Source: Megasphaera paucivorans (GTDB lineage Bacteria; Bacillota; Negativicutes; Veillonellales; Megasphaeraceae). Taken from it: a stretch of DNA of 64,000 nt. The translations under genes were made by a program, and so were the position numbers. The notes beneath the pieces were generated by a model. The model searched no databases and had not been told where the DNA came from. It saw only the letters and a list, made by a program, of their open reading frames with translations. The stretch covers positions 22,839 through 86,838 of the forward strand of contig NZ_FNHQ01000010.1 of assembly GCF_900103535.1 (NCBI RefSeq), written 5' to 3'. Positions 53,437 through 62,491 of the stretch are shown in pieces (within the stretch, counting starts at the first letter, position 1; the number at the start of each line of letters is the position of its first letter).

Positions 53437-53653
53437 TGATTTATTGATGAGGGGAAAATGTACTATTATTTTGTTTTTGCCAGAGCTCATTGCTGTAAAC
53501 CGATCGTATCGACTATCTCTTTTTTGAATTTATACACAGGCAGCGTAAATTAATAAGCGAAATGTATACATAAAACTGATTTAGGGAGTATAATATATCA
53601 TATAGTGTATACGTAATATGAAACAACAATATAATAGCAGGGAGGTACGGAAC

Positions 53654-54649
53654 ATGAAAAAAATCATTAACGATCCGGAGAGCGTAGTAGAAGAAATGCT
53701 GCATGGGATGGCGGTATCACAGCCACAGTATGTGACGAAGCTGGAGGGGTTCAATGTAATGGTGCGGACTACCCAAAAGAAGGGGAAGGTAGCACTCGTC
53801 AGCGGCGGCGGCAGCGGGCATGAACCGTCTCATGGTGGATATGTGGGAAAGGGGATGCTGGATGCGGCAGTTGCCGGAGCAGTGTTTACTTCTCCGACGC
53901 CGGATCAGATATACGAAGCGATCAAAGCCGTAGATACGGGGGCAGGTGTACTGCTCATCATCAAAAATTATACCGGCGATGTCATGAATTTTGAAATGGC
54001 AGCGGAAATGGCAGAGGCTGACGGCATCACCGTGGAAAAGGTTGTTACCCAGGACGACGTGGCAGTGGAAAACAGTACATGGACGACAGGACGCCGTGGT
54101 ATTGCAGGTACTGTGTTGGTTCACAAAATAGCCGGGGCTAAGGCAGAAATGGGAGCTTCACTGACAGAAGTAAAACAAACAGCGGAAAACGTAATTGCCA
54201 ATGAACGTTCGATGGGAATGGCCATATTGCCGTGTACGGTACCGGCTGCCGGAAAACCGAGTTTTATACTGGCAGATGATGAAATGGAAATCGGCATGGG
54301 CATACACGGCGAACCGGGAACGCATCGGGAAAAGATACAGACCGCCGATGGGATTGCTCAGCAGCTCGTGGATAAGATCTTGGCCGAAGGCATATACCAC
54401 AGTGGTGATGAAGTTGCCGTTATGGTCAATGGCCTGGGGGCTACACCGTTGATGGAGCTATACATTGTAAGCGGCAAGGTGCAGGCTATTTTGCAGGAAA
54501 AAGGTATCCAGATGGTAAAGACTTATGTGGGAAATTATATGACATCGCTGGAAATGGCAGGCTGTTCGGTCACGCTGTTGAAACTGGATGCGGAATTAAA
54601 AAATTTGCTGCTGGCACCGGCGGATACGCCTGCATTCGTGCAGTACTAA
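53654..54649 (+). CDS. dhaK: Dihydroxyacetone kinase subunit DhaK
   Basis: The substrate-binding subunit of PEP-dependent dihydroxyacetone kinase, 331 residues. It covalently binds Dha through the His in GMGIHGEPGTHRE, and carries SGGGSGHEPSHGGYVG, TPTPDQ-like sequence and LIIKNYTGDVMNFEMAAE. It is first of the dhaKLM operon. ATG 53654 after GGGAGG is preferred over 53618. A -10-like TATAAT at 53589-53594 is present, but the -35 is weak. Confidence 0.95.
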   Translation: MKKIINDPESVVEEMLHGMAVSQPQYVTKLEGFNVMVRTTQKKGKVALVSGGGSGHEPSHGGYVGKGMLDAAVAGAVFTSPTPDQIYEAIKAVDTGAGVLLIIKNYTGDVMNFEMAAEMAEADGITVEKVVTQDDVAVENSTWTTGRRGIAGTVLVHKIAGAKAEMGASLTEVKQTAENVIANERSMGMAILPCTVPAAGKPSFILADDEMEIGMGIHGEPGTHREKIQTADGIAQQLVDKILAEGIYHSGDEVAVMVNGLGATPLMELYIVSGKVQAILQEKGIQMVKTYVGNYMTSLEMAGCSVTLLKLDAELKNLLLAPADTPAFVQY

Positions 54650-54672
54650 ATTAAGGTAAAGGACGGATAGCG

Positions 54673-55293
54673 ATGATACGTGCAAAAGATGCGGTGAAAG
54701 CCGTAGGGCAAGCCGTGATAGACAACAAAGTGTTTTTAACAGAATTAGATCAAGCCATCGGCGATGGGGATCATGGGATCAACATGGCGCGTGGGTTTGA
54801 ACGCGTATTTGAAAAAATTGATGCATTGCAGGATGACACGGATTTCTCGACGGTCTTAAAAACGGTGGGAATGGCACTTATTTCCAGTGTCGGCGGTGCG
54901 GCGGGGCCATTATACGGAACTGCTTTTCTGCGAGCGGCCGGCGCATGCAAGGATAAGACGGAAATTGATGTGGTAACGGCGAAAACCATGCTGGACGCGG
55001 CTATCAAGGGAATTCAGGATCGCGGCAAGGCACAAAAAGGGGAAAAGACGATGCTTGATGCGCTTATTCCGGCTTCGGAAGCTATGGGGAAAAGCCTTGC
55101 GGATGGGAAAGATAGTAGGGCATGTCTGTCCGCGGCGGTACAGGCTGCTGCAGATGGTGTCGAATATACCAAGACGATCATTGCTACAAAAGGCAGAGCC
55201 AGTTATCTGGGCGAACGAAGTATCGGGCATCAGGATCCGGGAGCGACGTCGTCAACAATCATGCTGGAAGCTGTCTGTAAGGTATTGAAATAA
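54673..55293 (+). CDS. dhaL: Dihydroxyacetone kinase subunit DhaL
   Basis: The ADP-binding subunit that transfers the phosphate from DhaM to Dha, 206 residues. The metal-binding aspartates lie in DQAIGDGDHGINMARGF, with SSVGGAAGPLYGTAFL and RASYLGERSIGHQDPGA also typical. It follows dhaK by 23 bp. Confidence 0.95.
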   Translation: MIRAKDAVKAVGQAVIDNKVFLTELDQAIGDGDHGINMARGFERVFEKIDALQDDTDFSTVLKTVGMALISSVGGAAGPLYGTAFLRAAGACKDKTEIDVVTAKTMLDAAIKGIQDRGKAQKGEKTMLDALIPASEAMGKSLADGKDSRACLSAAVQAAADGVEYTKTIIATKGRASYLGERSIGHQDPGATSSTIMLEAVCKVLK

Positions 55294-55306
55294 GGAGTGA
55301 GAGCAT

Positions 55307-55702
55307 ATGGTAGGTATTGTTATCGTTTCCCACAGCAGTAAAATAGCGGAAGGTGTCAAAGACTTGGCGGGGCAGATGGCTGGAGAGGATCAGCCGATCA
55401 TCGCGGTCGGAGGGACGGAAACAGGAGAAATCGGTACGGATCCGATCCGTATCCAGGCTGCTATAGAAGAAGCGAATCAAGGAGAGGGTGTAGTTGTGCT
55501 GGCGGATCTCGGCAGTGCAGTCCTGAGCGTGGGCCTTGCCAAGGAAATGATGGATCCGGATCTTGCTAAGACGGTGTATCTGGCCAATGCTCCCCTTGTA
55601 GAGGGTACTGTCGGTGCTGCCGTAGAAGCTGCGGCGGGAAGTTCCGTGGAAGATGTGCTGCAGACGGCACAGGAAGCGCGGGCCATGGAGAAAATAGAAT
55701 AA
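55307..55702 (+). CDS. dhaM: Dihydroxyacetone kinase phosphotransfer subunit DhaM
   Basis: The EIIA(man)-like subunit, 131 residues, which passes phosphate from PTS HPr to DhaL-ADP. His9/His10 region VSHSSKIAEGV holds the active histidine, with GGTETGEIGTDP and LADLGSAVLS further along. It is a single-domain DhaM without fused HPr or EI. It lies 13 bp after dhaL, completing the set; ends at a long hairpin terminator. Confidence 0.94.
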   Translation: MVGIVIVSHSSKIAEGVKDLAGQMAGEDQPIIAVGGTETGEIGTDPIRIQAAIEEANQGEGVVVLADLGSAVLSVGLAKEMMDPDLAKTVYLANAPLVEGTVGAAVEAAAGSSVEDVLQTAQEARAMEKIE

Positions 55703-55710
55703 AGAATTGA

Positions 55711-55767
55711 AAACTGCCTCTCAAAGGCTAGACTTAACAATCTAATCTTTTGGGGGCAGTTTTTGCA
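55711..55767 (+). terminator. Terminator of dhaKLM
   Basis: Outer stem AACTGCC / GGCAGTT with further inner pairing, followed by TTTTTGC. Confidence 0.75.
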
Positions 55768-56220
55768 TAACAAGCTAGGGAAATGAATTTGAAAAATAAA
55801 TCATGCGAACATCACGTGTAAATAGCTATAGATGAATTCATAAAAAAAATATTAATATATAATAACAAAAAAAGTGTGCTATAATATGTATAAATAAAAG
55901 TTTTAAATAAACTATCATATTTAGTTATAAAACTAAAATGAATGTCATTAAAACTCCGGGAAAACTACGATGTACATTATTGCATATAGAAAGGTAACTA
56001 TAACTAATGAGCCTGCGCTTCTTATAGCTGCCTTTTGTTATATATGGCGGAAATTTTGAAAGAACGAGTGAAATATTTGCGTGCAGCGAATATATGAGAC
56101 GCTTCGGATGCTGGGGAAATACTGTTTGGTACGTAATAATGACTGAATCTATACTAATAGATAGGCTCGTAAAAGTATAGTAGGACTTGTAAAATAATCT
56201 TTTTATAAGTGGGTGAAACT
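55768..56220. other. Structured, AT-rich region upstream of cas3
   Basis: No obvious large gene. It includes promoter-like GCTATAATATG near 55878, a 29-codon reading frame (55970-56059), a hairpin ATATTTGC / GCGAATAT (56073-56093), and near-repeats around 56142-56182. The 55955-56140 segment is less AT-rich than its surroundings and looks as if it could encode a structured RNA or a remnant. It may hold the promoter and regulation of the cas operon. I cannot assign it further. Confidence 0.5.
55970..56059 (+). CDS. Possible 29-residue small ORF upstream of cas3
   Basis: An ATG-to-TGA frame of 29 residues with a hydrophobic centre (PALLIAAFCYI) and a basic end (WRKF), the pattern of a small membrane peptide. 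The ribosome site is weak (CCGGGAA about nine bases upstream). It could be a leader peptide or a chance frame. Confidence 0.25.
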   Translation: MYIIAYRKVTITNEPALLIAAFCYIWRKF

Positions 56221-58404
56221 ATGTATAAAGCACATAAAAATGAAATTACAGGTGAAATTCAATCTGTAAAAGAGCATAGTATTAATACGGCGAATCTTTG
56301 CCGTGAATTTGCTGTACCCGTTTTAAAAGATATGCTTTATAATTTAGGATTACTACATGATGTGGGAAAATATCAGATTTCGTTTCAGAAAAGGATTAAT
56401 GGTAGTAATATTCGTGTAGAGCATTCAACAAGTGGCGCAAAAGTGGTTAAGGAAAAATATAGTAACGGAGTAGCTTTAATGATGGAATATTGTATAATTG
56501 GACATCATTCCGGCATTCCAGATGCAGGTACAATTAGTGATACACCGGATATGACTACTTTATATGGTAGAATAAAACGGCAATGTGAAAACTATGATGA
56601 TTATAAGAAAGAATTAGAAATTTTACCAATGGATAATAATGACATTATTCGATATTTATCATGTGATTGTAAGAATAAATTTGAATTAATAGATAAATAT
56701 GCTTTTTTTACTAGATATTGCTTTTCTTGTTTAACTGATGCTGACTCGCTCGATACAGCTAAATTTTGCCGAGGCCCTGAGAATAGAAGCCTACATACAA
56801 ATTTTTATAAATGTTTGGATCAGATAAACAAATCCTTTACTGGATTTGTTTGTAATACTGAGTTACAAAAAGCACGATCAAAAATTCAAGGACAAGTTTA
56901 TAAAAAAGTTGGACACGATGCTGGCATTTATTTAATGAATATGCCGACTGGCAGTGGAAAAACTTTATGCAGTGCAAAATTTGCCCTAGAAGAAGCAATT
57001 ATTAAAAAGAAAAAAAGAATTATTTATGTTATTCCATATAACAGTATTATAGAGCAAACCGCCGAAGTTTTTGAATCTGTATTTGGAGAAAATGCTGAAA
57101 TTCTTCGACATCAATCAACGTTTTCCTATGAAGATAAAGATGGTTATAGTGAAGACTACCGGATAACTATTAAAAATGCAACGGAAAACTGGGATGCACA
57201 GATTATTGTTACGACAGCAGTTCAATTTTTTGAATCAATCTATGCCAATAAACGTGGTAAGCTAAGAAAATTGCATAATATGGCGGATAGCGTACTTGTT
57301 TTTGATGAGGTTCATTTGATGCCTATTGATTTTTTACAGCCGTGTTTGGAAGCGATTGTATATATAACTAGCTATTTAAATAGTGAAGCTGTATTTTTGA
57401 CAGCAACTATGCCGGATTTTGAGAAATTAATTAAGAAATATACTTTAAGGGGGAGTAAAATCGAAAATTTGGTGGAAGATACTTCTTTATTTTATCTTTT
57501 TGACAAATGCAATTATAAAGATTTGGGTTATTTAAGTGATGAAAAATTAATTACAATCTCCTTAGAATCAGTTTCTAGTTTAATTGTAGTTAATAAAAAA
57601 AAGACAGCAAGAAGATTGTATGAGCTTTGCAGGGGAAAAAAATTCCATCTTTCTACATATATGACTGCTTTTGATAGAATGAAAACCATCGCTAGTATAA
57701 AAAACGAATTACAGAATTTGGAGAAAAACTTTCCTAATATGAAAAATGTTCCGGAAAATTCTCGAGTAACCGTAATATCTACATCGTTAATTGAGGCGGG
57801 TGTAGATTTAGATTTTTGTGCGGTTTTTCGAGAGTTATCTGGACTAGATAACATTTTGCAAACGGGAGGTCGGTGTAATCGGGAAGGAAAACTAAAAAAT
57901 GCAACAACATATATTTTCCAATTAGAAAGTGAAAAAAATAAGATATCTAATGATATACGTGCAAATATAACGAAAGGGTTAATTAAAAAATATGAGAATA
58001 TTTCTTGTGCTGATTGTATACGAGAATATTATGACATGCTTTTCTTTTCTCAAGAAGATAGAATTACAAATATGGCTATGTACCAAGAATGTACTGATAT
58101 TTTGTCTATACCATTTCAATCATATGCAAATAAATTTGAATTAATTGATTCAAAAACAGTTTCTATTGTTGTAGAGCGCAATCGGACAAGTAGTGACCTT
58201 ATAAAAGAATTGGAGGATACTGGGAAAACTGATGTTAGAAAATTACAAATGTACACATGTACGATTTATCAACAAGAATTTGATGATTTGTTGACACAAC
58301 ATATGATAAATGATTTTGGCAGCGGAATTTGGTGTTTAATGAATAGTGATTACTATGATATTGAAACGGGTATTTTGTTTGAAGGAAAAGATTGTTTTAT
58401 TTAA
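56221..58404 (+). CDS. cas3: CRISPR-associated nuclease-helicase Cas3 (type I-C)
   Basis: A fused HD nuclease and SF2 helicase of 727 residues, recruited by Cascade to shred target DNA. The HD domain (about 1-200) has KEHSINTA, LLHDVGKYQ, GHHSGIPD and DADSLDT. The helicase has Walker A MPTGSGKT (near 243), DEVH, TATMP and the motif VI QTGGRCNREGK. ATG 56221 is preferred to GTG 56209, which lies in the ribosome-site region. It opens a complete type I-C operon. Base composition is much more AT-rich than the core genes. Confidence 0.95.
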   Translation: MYKAHKNEITGEIQSVKEHSINTANLCREFAVPVLKDMLYNLGLLHDVGKYQISFQKRINGSNIRVEHSTSGAKVVKEKYSNGVALMMEYCIIGHHSGIPDAGTISDTPDMTTLYGRIKRQCENYDDYKKELEILPMDNNDIIRYLSCDCKNKFELIDKYAFFTRYCFSCLTDADSLDTAKFCRGPENRSLHTNFYKCLDQINKSFTGFVCNTELQKARSKIQGQVYKKVGHDAGIYLMNMPTGSGKTLCSAKFALEEAIIKKKKRIIYVIPYNSIIEQTAEVFESVFGENAEILRHQSTFSYEDKDGYSEDYRITIKNATENWDAQIIVTTAVQFFESIYANKRGKLRKLHNMADSVLVFDEVHLMPIDFLQPCLEAIVYITSYLNSEAVFLTATMPDFEKLIKKYTLRGSKIENLVEDTSLFYLFDKCNYKDLGYLSDEKLITISLESVSSLIVVNKKKTARRLYELCRGKKFHLSTYMTAFDRMKTIASIKNELQNLEKNFPNMKNVPENSRVTVISTSLIEAGVDLDFCAVFRELSGLDNILQTGGRCNREGKLKNATTYIFQLESEKNKISNDIRANITKGLIKKYENISCADCIREYYDMLFFSQEDRITNMAMYQECTDILSIPFQSYANKFELIDSKTVSIVVERNRTSSDLIKELEDTGKTDVRKLQMYTCTIYQQEFDDLLTQHMINDFGSGIWCLMNSDYYDIETGILFEGKDCFI

Positions 58405-58425
58405 TAATAGGGAGGAAACAGTATT

Positions 58426-59154
58426 ATGAGCTTTGGATTTCGAATTATGGTTAAGGGGAATTATGCTTGTTTCACCAGACCGGAGATGAAAGTAGAAAGA
58501 GTTAGTTATGATGTGCCTACTCCAGGGGCACTAGAAGGTATGTTGAAAAGTGTATATTGGAAACCGGCTATTAAGTATGTAATTGACAAGATTATTGTAT
58601 TTAATTCAATTGAATTTCTTAATGTAAGACGTAATGAAGTTAAAGAAAAATTGCTATTAAGCAATTTAAAAAAGTCAATGCGAGGGGAGCGTGTTGATTT
58701 ATCTATTTATACAGATGTTAGTCGAAATCAGCGTGCTTCTATGATTTTAAAAAAAGTATGTTATGGAATCGAATTTCATTTTGAATTGACGAAAGTGAAG
58801 AATGATAAAGAACAAAATTCAGAAAACAAGCATTATAATATTATTAAAAGACGATTAATTAATGGGCAATATTTTAGAGTACCTTGTTTAGGCTGTAGTG
58901 AATTTCCAGTTACAAGTATTATGTTGCTTGATGAGTTCGATTTAAACTTAATTAGCGATTCTATTTTGAAAGCAGGGGATGTTGATTTAGGATATATGAG
59001 TTATAAAGTTGTTTTTGATGATAAAGGTATACCAATTAATAATAATTGGGAAAATCCTGTTTTTTCTGATTGTGCATCAACAATCTATTATCGTCCACAT
59101 ATGATTAATGGGATTATAGATGTCCAAAAATACAGGGAGGGCTTGAAATGTTGA
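58426..59154 (+). CDS. cas5c: Cas5 (type I-C, pre-crRNA endoribonuclease)
   Basis: A RAMP protein of 242 residues. In type I-C, which has no Cas6, Cas5 (Cas5d) cuts the repeat hairpin to make crRNA and stays in Cascade. The N-terminus (GFRIMVKGNYACFTRPEMKVERVSYDVPTPGALEGMLKSVYWKP, read across residues 3-45) is the Cas5c signature. It follows cas3 by 21 bp and overlaps cas8c by seven bases. Confidence 0.94.
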   Translation: MSFGFRIMVKGNYACFTRPEMKVERVSYDVPTPGALEGMLKSVYWKPAIKYVIDKIIVFNSIEFLNVRRNEVKEKLLLSNLKKSMRGERVDLSIYTDVSRNQRASMILKKVCYGIEFHFELTKVKNDKEQNSENKHYNIIKRRLINGQYFRVPCLGCSEFPVTSIMLLDEFDLNLISDSILKAGDVDLGYMSYKVVFDDKGIPINNNWENPVFSDCASTIYYRPHMINGIIDVQKYREGLKC

Positions 59155-60968
59155 TAAAAGCTCTATGTGATTATTATGATATACTAAGTAAAAATGGCAA
59201 AGTATTAGCAGAGGGGTACTCATATGTCGGTATTAGTTACCTTATCTGTCTATCTTCTGAAGGAAAAATTGATGAAATAATTGATTGTCGAAAAAGGGTA
59301 ATAGTTAAAGATAAAAAAGGAAAAGAAAAGAATAAACTAATACCTAAAGATATGTTGTTTCCTCTTCGTACGCAAAGACCAACTATTGATGCTAATATTA
59401 TTGAACATAGACCGGTATATTTATTTGGCTTGGATGAATCAGAATCTAATGAGGAACAATTTTTCTTAACATCGAATACCAAACATAATAAAGCAATGAA
59501 ATCACATGCAGATTTTGTGGAAAAGAATTTGAAATTTTTAGAAGAAATAAAAAGTCCTGTCGTTAATGCATATCGTGCCTTTATAGCAAATTGGAGTCCA
59601 GACCAAGAAACACAAAACCCAATGTTGCTCAATCTTAATAAAGGGTATGCATCCTCGGGGTATGCATTTTGTTTGTCCGGATATCCAAATCAATTATTGC
59701 ATGAAGATGAACTATTAAATCAACATTGGACAGATTATTATCAGCAACAAAAATTAGAAGTGGGGCAGAAAAGAATAGGACAATGTGCCGTTATAGGGAA
59801 GGAAGCATATATAGCAAGAATACATAATAAAATTAAGGGGGTTGCTGGTGGCTTGGCTACAGGTGCAGTACTGATGAGTTATAAAAATCCTGCTGAATGT
59901 TCTTATGGTAATGAGCAATCTTATAATAGCAATATTTCTGAACTAGCCATGAAAAAGTATACTGAAACACTGAATTTTTTATTAAAAAATCAACAGTATC
60001 ATAAAATAATTGAAGAATTAACAACCGTGTTTTGGGCTGTTAATGAGAATGAAGAGTGTGAAAAGTTAATAGAAAATATGCTTTTTTTTAATTCGGAAAC
60101 GATGAATGACGAACAAACAGTGCATATGTTAAGAGAACTTATTATTGATGCAAAAAGAGGGAAAATAGTGGCAGAGCGCATTGCCTCGACAAGAAATATT
60201 GACACGAATGTTGATTTTTACATGGTCGGATTTAAACCTAATTCGTCTCGATTAGCTATTAAGTTTATTTATCATAAAAAATTTGGTGAAATTTTACAAA
60301 ATGTAGCTAAATATCAAAATGATTTGCAAATATCACCCGATATTCATCCCATATCATTTTGGAAGATGAGTAAAGAATTGGTCTCACCTCAAAGTTCTGT
60401 CGAAAAAATTAATCCGGCTTTATTAGCAAAATTATTTGAATCCATTCTTTGTGGGGCTAATTATCCCATATCATTATTAGCAACAATTGTACGAAGAGTA
60501 AAAACAGATAAAGCTATTGCTGCCGATAGTCATCGAATTCGTGCGGGGATTATAAAAGCATGTATTAATAGAATGGCAAGATTTTCTAATCAAAAGGAGG
60601 AATTGAAATTGGGACTTGACAAAGAGAACAAAAATCCAGCGTATTTAAGTGGCAGATTGTTTGCTGTTTTAGAAAAAATTCAGCGAGATGCCTCGGGGAA
60701 TAACTTGAACAGGACCATTAAAGATGTTTATTTTGCTTCCGCAGCTTCTAAACCTGCATTTATTTTCCCTAAAATTTTGAAATTAGCACAAAACCATTTA
60801 AGTAAACTTAAGAGTGCACCTTATTACAATAAACTTATAGGGGAAATTATTAATGAATTAGATGGAACATTTCCGGATACACTATTATTAGTTGAACAAG
60901 GAAAATTCATGATTGGGTATTATCAACAAAATCAAATTTTATATACAAAGAAAGAGGAGGAAAAATAA
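59148..60968 (+). CDS. cas8c: Cas8c large subunit of type I-C Cascade
   Basis: The large Cascade subunit (Csd1), 606 residues, responsible for PAM recognition and Cas3 recruitment. It starts with LIKALCDYYDIL, has NSNISELAMKKYTETLNFLL in the middle and the typical SRLAIKFIY region, and a C-terminal helical domain with YLSGRLFAVLEKIQRDA. In I-C the internal translation of its 3' end can yield Cas11c; a GGAGG about 60595 followed by TTG 60607 near KLGLDKENK could serve, but this is inference. Confidence 0.93.
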   Translation: MLIKALCDYYDILSKNGKVLAEGYSYVGISYLICLSSEGKIDEIIDCRKRVIVKDKKGKEKNKLIPKDMLFPLRTQRPTIDANIIEHRPVYLFGLDESESNEEQFFLTSNTKHNKAMKSHADFVEKNLKFLEEIKSPVVNAYRAFIANWSPDQETQNPMLLNLNKGYASSGYAFCLSGYPNQLLHEDELLNQHWTDYYQQQKLEVGQKRIGQCAVIGKEAYIARIHNKIKGVAGGLATGAVLMSYKNPAECSYGNEQSYNSNISELAMKKYTETLNFLLKNQQYHKIIEELTTVFWAVNENEECEKLIENMLFFNSETMNDEQTVHMLRELIIDAKRGKIVAERIASTRNIDTNVDFYMVGFKPNSSRLAIKFIYHKKFGEILQNVAKYQNDLQISPDIHPISFWKMSKELVSPQSSVEKINPALLAKLFESILCGANYPISLLATIVRRVKTDKAIAADSHRIRAGIIKACINRMARFSNQKEELKLGLDKENKNPAYLSGRLFAVLEKIQRDASGNNLNRTIKDVYFASAASKPAFIFPKILKLAQNHLSKLKSAPYYNKLIGEIINELDGTFPDTLLLVEQGKFMIGYYQQNQILYTKKEEEK

Positions 60969-61826
60969 ATGGCACTAAAAAATCGATATGAGTTTGTAAT
61001 GTTGTTTGATGTAGAAAATGGTAATCCCAATGGGGATCCGGATGCGGGGAACAGTCCGAGAGTTGATGCAGAAACGGGTTATGGTTATATAACCGATGTA
61101 TGTTTAAAACGTAAAATACGTAATTATGTTGAGCTGTGTAAAGAAGAGGCATCTGGGTATAAAATTCTTATTAAGCCAGATAAAGCGTTAAACGATAAAT
61201 TTTCAGACGCTTATGAAGCCAAAAACCTTCCGAAAGATGAGAAAGGAAAAAATATTGATGTTGTAAAACAAGCGCGTGATTATATGTGTGTTAACTATTT
61301 TGATGTACGTGTTTTTGGTGCTGTTATGTCAACCGGGAATGATCCGTGTGGTATTGTTCGAGGACCTGTGCAGATAAATTTTGCACGTAGCATATCACCT
61401 GTAAATGTTGAAGATATTACTATTACTCGTCAGGCGCGAACAACAAATGTTCGGCAATCAACGGGTGAAACGGAAATAGGTAAAAAAAGTATTATTCCGT
61501 ATGCATTATATAGAGCAGAAGGGTATGTATCCGCAGCATTAGCTAATAAAGTGACACATTTGTCGGAAGAAGACTTAGTTCTTTTATGGAATGCAATTAT
61601 TAATATGTTTGAAAATGATCATAGTGCAGCGAGAGGAAAAATGTGTATGCGCCGATTATATATTTTTAAACATGAATCTGTTTTAGGCAATAGTCCTTCT
61701 CATGTTTTATTTGATAAAATAGTGGTAAATCAAGTATCTGCAACACCTCCTAGAAGTTTTACAGATTATGAAATTAAAATAGATGAGCAAATGCCCGAAG
61801 GGGTACAGCTTATTAAAAAACTATGA
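60969..61826 (+). CDS. cas7c: Cas7 (type I-C, Cascade backbone)
   Basis: The crRNA-binding backbone subunit (Csd2), 285 residues. It begins with NRYEFVMLFDVENGNPNGDPD, split over residues 5-25, with PRVDAETGYGYITDVCLKRKIRNY following, both typical of Csd2. VFGAVMSTG and GPVQINFARSISPV follow. It overlaps cas4 by four bases (ATGA). Confidence 0.95.
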   Translation: MALKNRYEFVMLFDVENGNPNGDPDAGNSPRVDAETGYGYITDVCLKRKIRNYVELCKEEASGYKILIKPDKALNDKFSDAYEAKNLPKDEKGKNIDVVKQARDYMCVNYFDVRVFGAVMSTGNDPCGIVRGPVQINFARSISPVNVEDITITRQARTTNVRQSTGETEIGKKSIIPYALYRAEGYVSAALANKVTHLSEEDLVLLWNAIINMFENDHSAARGKMCMRRLYIFKHESVLGNSPSHVLFDKIVVNQVSATPPRSFTDYEIKIDEQMPEGVQLIKKL

Positions 61827-62485
61827 GTAGCGCTATAACGATTAGATCTATACAACACTATCTATATTGTGCGCATCGATGGGGGTTAATGACAATTAAT
61901 CAATCATGGGCTGAAAATGCTTTTGTTACTAAAGCAAATTTATTACACGAACGAGTTCATGACTTTAAAAATAGTTATGTTCTGCGTGGCAAAAAAACAT
62001 TTACTTCTGTTTCTGTATATACTGATGCGGAACCTTATAATATGTATGGAGTTGTTGATTGTCTTGAAGTGAAAGAAGCAATACGGGGAATCACTATTCC
62101 CGGATATGATAAAAAATATAGTTTGACTATTGTTGAATATAAACCCAAAAAACCAAAGATAGAAAATTTTAATGAAGAAGATTTGATGCAGATATTTGCT
62201 CAAAAAATATGTGTTGATGCCGTGTTTGGGGGTAATTGTGAAGCGATTGTATATTATGCGGATGTGAAAAGACGTGTGTCATTGCCATTAAAAGAACATT
62301 TTGAAGAATATGATAATAAGCTCCGATCAGTTCTTCAGGAAATGCGTATTAATATGGCAAAAGGCATCATTCCTCCTATTAAGAAAAAACAATACTGTAA
62401 TGGTTGTTCGTTAAGAGATATTTGTATGAGTTCAATGAAACCGATTTACTCAATTCGTTCAACTATTTTGAAAACATTGGAGTAA
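61823..62485 (+). CDS. cas4: Cas4 nuclease (type I-C adaptation)
   Basis: An Fe-S cluster nuclease of 220 residues that trims prespacers and helps select PAM and orientation. It has the N-terminal Cys (QHYLYCAHRWGLM), the RecB-like core (VEYKPKKPK), and the C-terminal cysteines (KKQYCNGCSLRDICMSS) for the cluster. It is coupled to cas7 and immediately precedes cas1. Confidence 0.93.
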   Translation: MSSAITIRSIQHYLYCAHRWGLMTINQSWAENAFVTKANLLHERVHDFKNSYVLRGKKTFTSVSVYTDAEPYNMYGVVDCLEVKEAIRGITIPGYDKKYSLTIVEYKPKKPKIENFNEEDLMQIFAQKICVDAVFGGNCEAIVYYADVKRRVSLPLKEHFEEYDNKLRSVLQEMRINMAKGIIPPIKKKQYCNGCSLRDICMSSMKPIYSIRSTILKTLE

Positions 62486-62491
62486 ATGATA

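Noticed and set aside
56060..56220. Repeat-like pseudo-spacer element (CreTA-style) upstream of cas3
   Set aside because: CGAGTGAAAT (56066-56075) only faintly resembles the repeat end GAGTAGAAAT; the match is too short and lacks the hairpin arms.
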